Below are positions 33,801 to 46,800 of a stretch of 64,000 nucleotides of DNA, in pieces. The notes below the pieces were generated by a model. It was not told the origin of the DNA, did not search any database, and saw only the letters and a list, made by a program, of their open reading frames with translations. The position numbers were made by a program, and so were the translations under genes. The first letter of the stretch is position 1. Each line of letters opens with the position of its first letter. This DNA is from Branchinecta lynchi (taxonomy: Eukaryota; Arthropoda; Branchiopoda; Anostraca; Branchinectidae): NCBI GenBank assembly GCA_023053575.1, contig JAKZAP010000008.1, positions 5,722,715 through 5,786,714 on the forward strand. Reading direction: 5' to 3'.

Positions 33801-36260
33801 ACCAACACAGTGGGAAAACAAACCTTGTGAGAAAACAATCCTTGTGGGAAAACAAACCTTGTGGGGAAACAAACCTTGTGGGGAAACAAACCTTGTGGGA
33901 AAACTAACCTTGTGGGAAAACAAACCTTGCGGGAAAACTAACCTTGTGGGAAAACAAACCCTGAAGGAAAACAAACCTTGTGGGAAAACCAACCTTGTGG
34001 GGAAACAAACCTTTCTGGAAAACTAACCTTGTGGCAAAACAAACCTTGTGGGAAAACAAACCTTGTGGGAAAACAAACCTTGTGGGAAAACAAACCTTGT
34101 GAGAAAACAAACCTTGTGGGGAAACAAACCTAGTGGGAAAACAAACCTTGTGAGAAAAAAAACCTTGTGGGAAAACCAACCTTGCGGGAAAGCGAACCTT
34201 GCGGGAAAGCGAACCTCTTGGGAAAACCAACACAGTGGGAAAACAAACCTTGTGAGAAAACAATCCTTGAGGGAAAACAAACCTTGTGGGGAAAGAAACC
34301 TTGTGGGGAAACAAACCTTGTGGGAAAAAAAAACCTTGTGAGAAAACAAACCTTGTGGGGAAACAAACCTAGTGGGAAAACAAACCTTGTGAGAAAACAA
34401 ACCTTGTGGGAAAACCAACCTCGCGGGAAAGCGAACCTTGCGGGAAAGCGAACCTCTTGGGAAAACCAACACAGTGGGAAAACAAACCTTGTGAGAAAAC
34501 AATCCTTGTGGGAAAACAAACCTTGTGGGGAAACAAACCTTGTGGGAAAACAAACCCTGCGGGAAAACCAACCTTGTGGGAAAACCAACCTTGTGGGGAA
34601 ACAAACCTTTCAGGAAAACCAACCTTGTGGGAAAACAAACCTTGCGGGAAAACTAACCTTGTGGGAAAACAAACCCTGCGGGAAAACCAACCTTGTGGGA
34701 AAACCAACCTTGTGGGGAAAAAAACCTTTCGGGAAAACCAACCTTGTGGGAAAACAAACATTGTGTTAAATCAAACCTTGTGGGAAAACTAACCTTGCGG
34801 GAAAACCAACCTTGCGGGAAAACCAACCTTGGGGGAAAACAAACCTTGTGGGTAAACAAACCTTGTGGGAAAACAAACCTTGTGGGAAAACCAACCTTAT
34901 GGGGAAAGAAACCTTGTGGGGAAACAAACCTTGTGGGAAAAAAAACCTTGTGAGAAAACAAACCTTGTGGGGAAACAAACCTAGTGGGAAAACAAACCTT
35001 GTGAGAAAACAATCCTTGTGTGAAAACAAACCTTGTGGGGAAAGAAACCTTGTGGGGAAACAAACCTTGTGGGAAAAAAAAACCTTGTGAGAAAACAAAC
35101 CTTGTGGGGAAACAAACCTAGTGGGAAAACAAACCTTGTGAGAAAACAAACCTTGTGGGAAAACCAACCTTGCGGGAAAGCGAACCTTGCGGGAAAGCGA
35201 ACCTTGCGGGAAAGCGAACCTCTTGGGAAAACCAACACAGTGGGAAAACAAACATTGTGAGAAAACAATCCTTGTGGGAAAACAAACCTTGTGGGGAAAC
35301 AAACCTTGTGGGGAAACAAACCTTGTGGGAAAACAAACCCTGCGGGAAAACCAACCTTGTGGGGAAACAAACCTTTCGGGAAAACCAACCTTGTGGGAAA
35401 ACAAACATTGTGTTAAATCAAACCTTGTGGGAAAACTAACCTTGCGGGAAAACCAACCTTGCGGGAAAACCAACCTTGGGGGAAAACAAACCTTGTGGGT
35501 AAACAAACCTTGTGGGAAAACAAACCTTGTGGGAAAACCAACCTAGTGGGAAAACAAACCTTGTGAGAAAACAAACCTTGTGGGAAAACCAACCTTATGG
35601 GGAAACAAACCCTGCGGGAAAACCAACCTTGTGGGAAAACCAACCTTGCGGGAAAGCGAACCTTTTGGGAAAACCAACACAGTGGGAAAACAAACCTTGT
35701 GAGAAAACAATCCTTGTGGGAAAACAAACCTTGTGGGGAAACAAACCTTGTGGGGAAACAAACCTTGTGGGAAAACTAACCTTGTGGGAAAACAAACCTT
35801 GCGGGAAAACTAACCTTGTGGGAAAACAAACCCTGCGGGAAAACCAACCTTGGGGGAAAACAAAGCTTGTGGGAAAACAAACCTTGTGGGAAAACCAACC
35901 TAGTGGGAAAAACAACCTAGTGGGAAAACAAACCTTGTGAGAAAACAATCCTTGTGGGAAAACAAACCTTGTGGGGAAACAAACCTTGTGGGGAAACAAA
36001 CCTTGTGGGAAAACTAACCTTGTGGGAAAACAAATCTTGCGGGAAAACTAACCTTGTGGGAAAACAAACCCTGCGGGAAAACAAACCTTGTGGGAAAACC
36101 AACCTTGTGGGGAAACAAACCTTTCTGGAAAACCAACCTTGTGGCAAAACAAACCTTGTGGGAAAACAAACCTTGTGGGAAAACAAACCTTGTGGGAAAA
36201 CAAACCTTGTGAGAAAACAAATCTTGTGGGGAAACAAACCTAGTGGGAAAACAAACCTTG
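30831..36260 (+). repeat. About 2.7-kb higher-order repeat
   Basis: The rare unit ending GTGTTAAATC (GTGTGAAATC at 33537) marks 30831, 32057, 32687, 33537, 34762 and 35409. Spacings 1226-630-850 are followed by 1225-647, and variant order around 31.7-32.1 kb repeats at 34.4-34.8 kb with an offset of 2,705. Confidence 0.75.
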
Positions 36261-39200
36261 TGAGAAAAAAAACCTTGTGGGAAAACCAACCTTGCGGGAA
36301 AGCGAACCTTGCGGGAAAGCGAACCTCTTGGGAAAACCAACACAGTGGGAAAACAAACCTTGTGAGAAACCAATCCTTGTGGGAAAACAAACCTTGTGGG
36401 GAAAGAAACCTTGTGGGGAAACAAACCTTGTGGAAAAAAAAAACCTTGTGAGAAAACAAACCTTGTGGGGAAACAAACCTAGTGGGAAAACAAACCTTGT
36501 GAGAAAACAAACCTTGTGGGAAAACCAACCTTGCGGGAAAGCGAACCTTGCCGGAATGCGAACCTCTTGGGAAAACCAACACAGTGGGAAAACAAAACTT
36601 GTGAGAAAACAATCCTTGTGGGAAAACAAACCTTGTGGGGAAACAAACCTTGTGGGGAAACAAACCTTGTGGGAAAACAAACCCTGCGGGAAAACCAACC
36701 TTGTGGGAAAACCAACCTTGTGGGGAAACAAACCTTTCGGGAAAACCAACCTTGTGGGAAAACAAACCTTGCGGGAAAACTAACCTTGTGGGAAAACAAA
36801 CCCTGCGGGAAAACCAACCTTGTGGGAAAACCAAAATTGTGGGGAAACAATCCTTTCGGGAAAACCAACCTTGTGGGAAAACAAACATTGTGTTAAATCA
36901 AACCTTGTGGGAAAACTAACCTTGCGGGAAAACCAACCTTGCGGGAAAACCAATCTTGGGGGAAAACAAACCTTGTGGGTAAACAAACCTTGTGGGAAAA
37001 CAAACCTTGTGGGAAAACCAACCTTATGGGGAAAGAAACCTTGTGGGGAAACAAACCTTGTGGGAAAAAAAAACCTTGTGAGAAAACAAACCTTGTGGGG
37101 AAACAAACCTAGTGGGAAATCAAACCTTGTGAGAAAACAATCCTTGTGGGAAAACAAACCTTGTGGGGAAAGAAACCTTGTGGGGAAACAAACCTTGTGG
37201 GAAAAAAAAACCTTGTGAGAAAACAAACCTTGAGGGGAAACAAACCTAGTGGGAAAGCAAACCTTGTGAGAAAACAAACCTTGTGGGAAAACCAACCTTG
37301 CGGGAAAGCGAACCTTGCGGGAAAGCGAACCTCTTGGGAAAACCAACACAGTGGGAAAACAAACCTTGTGAGAAAACAATCCTTGTGGGAAAACAAACCT
37401 TGTGGGGAAACAAACCTTGTGGGGAAACAAACCTTGTGGGAAAACAAACCCTACGGGAAAACCAACCTTGTGGGAAAACCAACCTTGTGGGGAAACAAAC
37501 CTTTCGGGAAAACCAACCTTGTGGGAAAACAAACATTGTGTTAAATCAAACCTTGTGGGAAAACTAACCTTGCGGGAAAACCAACCTTGCGGGAAAACCA
37601 ACCTTGGGGGAAAACAAACCTTGTGGGTAAACAAACCTTGTGGGAAAACAAACCTTGTGGGAAAACCAACCTAGTGGGAAAAGAAACCTTGTGAGAAAAC
37701 AAACCTTGTGGGAAAACCAACCTTATGGGGAAACAAACCCTGCGGGAAAACCAACCTTGTGGGAAAACCAACCTTGCGGGAAAGCGAACCTTTTGGGAAA
37801 ACCAACACAGTGGGAAAACAAACCTTGTTAGAAAACAATCCTTGTGGGAAAACAAACCTTGTGGGGAAACAAACCTTGTGGGGAAACAAACCTTGTGGGA
37901 AAACTAACCTTGTGGGAAAACAAACCTTGCGGGAAAACTAACCTTGTGGGAAAACAAACCCTGCAGGAAAACCAACCTTGGGGGAAAACAAAGCTTGTGG
38001 GAAAACAAACCTTGTGGGAAAACCAACCTAGTGGGAAAAACAACCTAGTGGGAAAACAAACCTTGTGAGAAAAAAAACCTTGTGGGAAAACCAACCTTAT
38101 AGGGAAAGCAACCCTGCGGGAAAACCAACCTTGTGGGAAAACCAACCTTGTGGGAAAACCAACCTTGTGGGAAAGCGAACCTTTTGGGAAAACCAACACA
38201 GTGGGAAAACAAACCTTGTGGGAAAACAAACCTTTTGGGGAAACAAACCTTGCGGGAAAACTAACCTTGTGGGAAAACAAACCCTGCGGGAAAACCAACC
38301 TTGTGGAAAAACCAACCTTGTGGGGAAACAAACCTTTCGGGAAAACCAACCTTGTGGGAAAACAAACCTTGCGGGAAAACTAACCTTGTGGGAAAAAAAA
38401 CCCTGCGGGAAAACCAACCTTGTGGGAAAACCAACCTTGTGGGGAAACAAACCTTTCGGGAAAACCAACCTTGTGGGAAAACAAACATTGTGTTAAATCA
38501 AACCTTGTGGGAAAACTAACCTTATGGGGAAACAAACCCTGCGGGAAAACCAACCTTGTGGGAAAACCAACCTTGCGGGAAAGCGAACCTTTTGGGAAAA
38601 CCAACACAGTGGGAAAACAAACCTTGTGAGAAAACAATCCTTGTGGGAAAACAAACCTTGTGGGGAAACAAACCTAGTGGGGAAACAAACCTTGTGGGAA
38701 AACTAACCTTGTGGGAAAACAAACCTTGCGGGAAAACTAACCTTGAGGGAAAACAAACCCTGCGGGAAAACAAACCTTGTGGGAAAACCAACCTTGTGGG
38801 GAAACAAACCTTTCTGGAAAACCAACCTTGTGGCAAAACAAACCTTGTGGGAAAACAAACCTTGTGGGAAAACAAACCTTGTGGGAAAACAAACCTTGTG
38901 AGAAAACAAACCTTGTGGGGAAACAAACCTAGTGGGAAAACAAACCTTGTGAGAAAAAAAACCTTGTGGGAAAACCAACCTTGTGAGAAAACAAACCTTG
39001 TGGGAAAACCAACCTTGCGGGAAAGCGAACCTTGCGGGAAAGCGAACCTCTTGGGAAAACCAACACAGTGGGAAAACAAACCTTGTGAGAAAACAATCCT
39101 TGTGGGAAAACAAACCTTGTGGGGAAAGAAACCTTGTGGGGAAACAAACCTTGTGGAAAAAAAAACCTTGTGAGAAAACAAACCTTGTGGGGAAACAAAC

Positions 39201-42200
39201 CTAGTGGGAAAACAAACCTTGTGAGAAAACAAACCTTGTGGGAAAACCAACCTTGCGGGAAAGCGAACCTTGCGGGAAAGCGAACCTCTTGGGAAAACCA
39301 ACACAGTGGGAAAACAAACCTTGTGAGAAAACAATCCTTGTGGAAAACAAACCTTGTGGGGAAACAAACCTTGTGGGGAAACAAACCTTGTGGGAAAACA
39401 AACCCTGCGGGAAAACCAACCTTGTGGGAAAACCAACCTTGTGGGGAAACAAACCTTTCGGGAAAACCAACCTTGTGGGAAAACAAACATTGTGTTAAAT
39501 CAAACCTTGTGGGAAAACTAACCTTGCGGGAAAACCAACCTTGCGGGAAAACAAACCTTGGGGGAAAACAAACCTTGTGGGTAAACAAACCTTGTGGGAA
39601 AACAAACCTTGTGGGAAAACCAACCTAGTGGGAAAACAAACCTTGTGAGAAAACAAACCTTGTGGGAAAACCAACCTTATGGGGAAACAAACCCTGCGGG
39701 AAAACCAACCTTGTGGGAAAACCAACCTTGCGGGAAAGCGAACCTTTTGGGAAAACCAACACAGTGGGAAAACAAACCTTGTGAGAAATCAATCCTTGTG
39801 GGAAAACAAACCTTGTGGGGAAACAAACCTTGTGGGGAAACAAACCTTGTGGGAAAACTAACCTTGTGGGAAAACAAACCTTGCGGGAAAACTAACCTTG
39901 TGGGAAAACAAACCCTGCGGGAAAACCAACCTTGGGGAAAACAAAGCTTGTGGGAAAACAAACCTTGTGGGAAAACCAACCTAGTGGGAAAAACAACCTA
40001 GTGGGAAAACAAACCTTGTGAGAAAAAAAACCTTGTGGGAAAACCAACCTTATAGGGAAAGCAACCCTGCGGGAAAACCAACCTTGTGGGAAAACCAACC
40101 TTGTGGGAAAACCAACCTTGTGGGAAAGCGAACCTTTTGGGAAAACCAACACAGTGGGAAAACAAACCTTGTGGGAAAACAAACCTTGTGGGGAAACAAA
40201 CCTTGCGGGAAAAACTAACCTTGTGGGAAAACAAACCCTGCGGGAAAACCAACCTTGTGGGAAAACCAACCTTGTGGGGAAACAAACCTTTCGGGAAAAC
40301 CAACCTTGTGGGAAAACAAACCTTGCGGGAAAACTAACCTTGTGGGAGAACAAACCCTGCGGGAAAACCAACCTTGTGGGAAAACCAACCTTGTGGGGAA
40401 ACAAACCTTTCGGGAAAACCAATCTTGTGGGAAAACAAACATTGTGTTAAATCAAACCTTGTGGGAAAACTAACCTTATGGGGAAACAAACCCTGCGGGA
40501 AAACCAACCTTGTGGGAAAACCAACCTTGCGGGAAAGCGAACCTTTTGGGAAAACCAACACAGTGGGAAAACAAACCTTGTGAGAAAACAATCCTTGTGG
40601 GAAAACAAACCTTGTGGGGAAACAAACCTTGTGGGGAAACAAACCTTGTGGGAAAACTAACCTTGTGGGAAAACAAACCTTGCGGGAAAACTAACCTCGT
40701 GGGAAAGCAAACCCCTGCGGGAAAACAAACCTTGTGGGAAAACCAACCTTGTGGGGAAACAAACCTTTCTGGAAAACCAACCTTGTGGCAAAACAAACCT
40801 TGTGGGAAAACAAACCTTGTGGGAAAACAAACCTTGTGGGAAAACAAACCTTATACCAACCTTGGGGGAAAAGAAACCTTGTGGGAAAACAAACCTTGTG
40901 GGAAACAAACCTAGTGGGAAAACAAACCTTGTGAGAAAACAATCCTTGTGGGAAAACAAACCTTGGGGGGAAACAAACCTTGCGGGGAAACTAACCTTGT
41001 GGGAAAACAAACCCTGCGGGAAAACCAACCTTGTGGGGAAACAAACCTTTCGGGAAAACTAACCTTGTGGGAAAACAAACCCTGCGGGAAAACGAACCTT
41101 GTGGGAAAACAAACCTTGTGGGAAAACAAACCTTGTGGAAAACAAACCTTGTGAGAAAACAAACCCTTGTGGGAAAACCAACCTTATGGGGAAACAAACC
41201 CTGCGGGAAAACCAACCTTGTGGGAAAACCAACCTTGCGGGAAAGCGAACCTTTTGGGAAAACCAACACAGTGGGAAAACAAACCTTGTGAGAAAACAAT
41301 CCTTGTGGGAATACAAACCTTGTGGGGAAACAAACCTTGTGGGGAAACAAACCTTGTGGGAAAACTAGCCTTGTGGGAAAACAAACCTTGTGGGAAAACC
41401 AACCTTCTGGGGAAAGCAACCCTGCGGGAAAACCAACCTTATGGGAAAACCAACCTTGTGGGAAAGCGAACCTTTTGGGAAAACCAATACAGTGGGAAAA
41501 AAACCTTGTGGGAAAACCAACCTTGCGGGAAAACCAACCTTGGGGGAAAACAAACCTTGTGGGGAAACAAACCTAGTGGGAAAACAAACCTTGTGAGAAA
41601 ACAATCCTTGTGGGAAAACAAACCTTGGGGGGAAACAAACCTTGCGGGGAAACTAACCTTGTGGAAAACAAAACCCTGCGGGAAAACAAACCTTTTGGGA
41701 AAACCAACCTTGTGGGGAAACAAACCTTTCGGGAAAACTAACCTTGTGGGAAAACAAACCCTGCGGGAAAACGAACCTTGTGGGAAAACAAACCTTGTGG
41801 GAAAACAAACCTTGTGGGAAAACAAACCTTGTGAGAAAACAAACCTTGTGGGAAAACCAACCTATGTGGAAACAAACCCTGCGGGAAAACCAACCTTGTG
41901 GGAAAACCAACCTTGCGGGAAAGCGAACCTTTTGGAAAAACCAACACAGTGGGAAAACAAACCTTGTGAGAAAACAATCCTTGTGGGAAAACAAACCTTG
42001 TGGGGAAACAAACCTTGTGGGGAAACAAACCTTGTGAGAAAACTAACCTTGTGGGAAAACTAACCTTTCGGGAAAACTAACCTTGTGGGAAAACAAACCC
42101 TGCGGGAAAACCAACCTTGTGGGAAAACCAACCTTGTGGGGAAACAAACCTTTCGGGAAAACAAACCTTGTGGGAAAACAAACCTTGTGGGAAAACAAAC

Positions 42201-43899
42201 CTTGTGGGAAAACAAACCTTATGGGGAAAGCAACCCTGCGGGAAAACCAACCTTGTGGGAAAACCAACCTTGTGGGAAAGCGAACCTTTTGGAAAACCAA
42301 CACAGTGGGAACACAAACCTTGTGGGATAACCAACCTTGCGGGAAAACCAACCTTGTGGGAAAACAAACCTTGTGGGAAAACAAACCTTGTGGGAAAACA
42401 AACCTTGTGGGAAAACAAACCTTATGGGAAAACAAACCTTGTGGGGAAACAAACCTTGTGGGAAAACCAACCTTGCGGGAAAGCGAACCTTTTGGGAAAA
42501 CCAACACAGTGGGAACACAAACCTTGTGGGAAAACCAACCTTGCGGGAAAACCAACCTTGGTGGAAAACAAAGCTTGTGGGAAAACAAACCTTGTGGAAA
42601 ACCAACCTAGTGGGAAAAAACAACCTAGTGGGAAAACAAACCTTGTGAGAAAACAAACCTTGTGGACAAAACCAACCTTATGGGGAAAGCAACCCTGCGG
42701 GAAAACCAACCTTGTGGGAAAACCAACCTTGTGGGAAAGTGAACCTTTTGGTAAAACCAACACAGTGGGAAAACAAACCTTGTGGGAAAACCAACCTTGG
42801 GGGAAAACAAACCTTGTGGGGAAAACAAAGCTAGTGGGAAAACAAACATTGTGAGAAAACAATCCTTGTGGGAAAACAATCCTTGGGGGGAAAACAAACC
42901 TTGCGGGGAAACTAACCTTGTGGGAAAACAAACCCTGCGGGAAAACAAACCTTGTGGGAAAACCAACCTTGTGGGGAAACAAACCTTTCGGGAAAACTAA
43001 CCTTGTGGGAAAACAAACCCTGCGGGAAAACGAACCTTGTGGGAAAACAAACCTTGTGGGAAAACAAACCTTGTGGGAAAACAAACCTTGTGAGAAAACA
43101 AACCTTGTGGGAAAACCAACCTTATGGGGAAACAAACCCTGCGGAAAACCAACCTTGTGGGAAAACCAACCTTGCGGGAAAGCGAACCTTTTGGAAAAAC
43201 CAACACAGTGGGAAAACAAACCTTGTGAGAAAACAATCTTGTGGGAAAACAAACCTTGTGGGGAAACAAACCTTGTGGGGAAACAAACCTTGTGAGAAAA
43301 CTAACCTTGTGGGAAAACTAACCTTGCGGGAAAACTAACCTTGTGGAAAACAAACCCTGCGGGAAAACCAACCTTGTGGGAAAACCAACCTTGTGGGGAA
43401 AAAAACCTTTCGGGAAAACAAACCTTGTGGGAAAACAAACCTTGTGGGAAAACAAACCTTGTGGGAAAACAAACCTTATGGGGAAAGCAACCCTGCGGGA
43501 AAACCAACCTTGGGGGAAAACAAACCTTGTGGGGAAACAAACCTAGTGGGAAAAACAAACCTTGTGAGAAAACAATCCTTGTGGAAAACAAACCTTGGGG
43601 GGAAACAAACCTTGCGGGGAAACTAACCTTGTGGGAAAACAAACCCTGCGGGAAAACAAACCTGTGGGGAAAACCAACCTTGTGGGGAAACAAACCTTTC
43701 GGGAAAACTAACCTTGTGGGAAAACAAACCTGCGGGAAAACGAACCTTGTGGGAAAACAAACCTTGTGGGAAAACAAACCTTGTGGGAAAACAAACCTTG
43801 GGGGGAAACAAACCCTGCGGGGGAAACTAACCTTGTGGGAAAACAAACCCTGCGGGAAAACCAACCTTGTGGGGAAACAAACCTTTCGGGAAAACTAAC

Positions 43900-46800
43900 C
43901 TTGTGGGGAAAACAAACCCTGCGGGAAAACGAACCTAGTGGGAAAAGAAACCTTGTGAGAAAACAATCCTTGTGGGAAAACAAACCTTGGGGGGAAACAA
44001 ACCTTGCGGGGAAACTAACCTTGTGGGAAAACAAACCCTGCGGGAAAACCAACCTTGTGGGGAAACAAACCTTTCGGGAAAACCTAACCTTGTGGGAAAC
44101 AAACCCTGCGGGAAAACGAACCTTGTGGGAAAACAAACCTTGTGAGAAAACAATCCTTGTGAGAAAACAATCCTTGTGGGAAAACAAACCTTGGGGGAAA
44201 CAAACCTTGCGGGGAAACTAACCTTGTGGGAAAACAAACCCTGCGGGAAAACCAACCTTGTGGGGAAACAAACCTTTCGGAAAACTAACCTTGTGGGAAA
44301 ACAAACCCTGCGGGAAAACGAACCTTGTGGGAAAACAAACCTTGTGGGAAAACAAACCTTGTGGGAAAACAAACCTTGTGAGAAAACAAACCTTGTGGGA
44401 AAACCAACCTTATGGGGAAACAAACCCTGCGGGAAAACCAACCTTGTGGGAAAACCAACCTTGCGGGAAAGCGAACCTTTTGGGAAAACCAACACAGTGG
44501 GAAAACAAACCTTGTGAGAAAACAATCCTTGTGGGAAAACAAACCTTGTGGGGAAACAAACCTTGTGGGGAAACAAACCTTGTGGGAAAACTAGCCTTGT
44601 GGGAAAAGAAACCTTGTGGGAAAACCAACCTTATGGGGAAAGCAACCCTGCGGGAAAACCACCTTATGGGAAAACCAACCTTGTGGGAAAGCGAACCTTT
44701 TGGGAAAACCAACACAGTGGGAAAAAAACCTTGTGGGAAAACCAACCTTGCGGGAAAACCAACCTTGGGGGAAAACAAACCTTGTGGGGAAACAAACCTA
44801 GTGGGAAAACAAACCTTGTGAGAAAACAATCCTTGTGGGAAAACAAACCTTGGGGGGAAACAAACCTTGCGGGGAAACTAACCTTGTGGGAAAACAAACC
44901 CTGCGGGAAAACAAACCTTGTGGGAAAACCAACCTTGTGGGGAAACAAACCTTTCGGGAAAACTAACCTTGTGGAAAACAAACCCTGCGGGAAAACGAAC
45001 CTTGTGGGAAAAAAAACTATGTGGGAAAACAAACCTTGTGGGAAAACAAACCTTGTGAGAAAACAAACCTTGTGGAAAACCAACCTTATGGGGAAACAAA
45101 CCCTGCGGGAAAACCAACCTTGTGGGAAAACCAACCTTGCGGGAAAGCGAACCTTTTGGAAAAACCAACACAGTGGGAAAACAAACCTTGTGAGAAAACA
45201 ATCCTTGTGGGAAAACAAACCTTGTGGGGAAACAAACCTTGTGGGGAAACAAACCTTGTCAGAAAACTAACCTTGTGGGAAAACTAACCTTGTTGGAAAA
45301 CAAACCCTGCGGGAAAAACCAACCTTGTGGGAAAACCAACCTTGTGGGGAAACAAACCTTTCGGGAAAACAAACCTTGTGGGAAAACAATCCTTGTGGGA
45401 AAACAAACCTTGTGGGAAAACAAACCTTATGGGGAAAGCAACCCTGCGGGAAAACCAACCTTGTGGGAAAACCAACCTTGTGGGAAAGCGAACCTTTTGG
45501 GAAAACCAACACAGTGGGAACACAAACCTTGTGGGAAAACCAACCTTGCGGGAAAACCAACCTTGTGGGAAAACAAACCTTGTGGGAAAACAAACCTTGT
45601 GGGAAAACAAACCTTGTGGGAAAACAAACCTTATGGGAAAACAAACCCTGCGGGAAAACCAACCTTGTGGGAAAACAAACCCTGCGGGAAAACCAACCTT
45701 GTGGGGAAACAAACCTTTCGGGAAAACTAACCTTGTGGGAAAACAAACCCTGCGGGAAAACGAACCTTGTGGGAAAACAAACCTTGTGGGAAAACAAACC
45801 TTGTGGGAAAACAAACCTTGTGGGGAAAACAAACCTTGGGGGGAACAAACCTTGCGGGGAAACTAACCTTGTGGGAAAACAAACCCTGCGGGAAAACCAA
45901 CCTTGTGGGAAAGTGAACCTTTTGGTAAAACCAACACAGTGGGAAAACAAACCTTGTGGGAAAACCAACCTTGGGGGAAAACAAACCTTGTGGGGAAACA
46001 AAGCTAGTGGGAAAACAAACATTGTGAGAAAACAATCCTTGTGGGAAAACAATCCTTGGGGGGAAACAACCTTGCGGGGAAACTAACCTTGTGGGAAAAC
46101 AAACCCTGCGGGAAAACAAACCTTGTGGAAAACCAACCTTGTGGGGAAACAAACCTTTCGGAAAACTAACCTTGTGGGAAAACAAACCCTGCGGGAAAAC
46201 GAACCTTGTGGGAAAACAAACCTTGTGGGAAAACAAACCTTGTGGGAAAACAAACCTTGTGAGAAAACAAACCTTGTGGGAAAACCAACCTTATGGGTGA
46301 AACAAACCCTGCGGGAAAACCAACCTTGTGGGAAAACCAACCATGCGGGAAAGCGAACCTTTTGGAAAAACCAACACAGTGGGAAAACAAACCTTGTGCA
46401 GAAAACAATCCTTGTGGGAAAACAAACCTTGTGGGGAAACAAACCTTGTGGGGAAACAAAACCTTGTGAGAAAACTAACCTTGTGGAAAACTAACCTTGC
46501 GGGAAAACTAACCTTGTGGGAAAACAAACCCTGCGGAAAACCAACCTTGTGGGAAAACCAACCTTGTGGGGAAAAAAACCTTTCGGGAAAACAAACCTTG
46601 TGGGAAAACAAACCTTGTGGGAAAACAAACCTTGTGGAAAACAAACCTTATGGGGAAAGCAACCCTGCGGGAAAACCAACCTTGGGGGAAAACAAACCTT
46701 GTGGGGAAACAAACCTAGTGGGAAAACAAACCTTGTGAGAAAACAATCCTTGTGGGAAAACAAACCTTGGGGGGAAACAAACCTTGCGGGGAAACTAACC

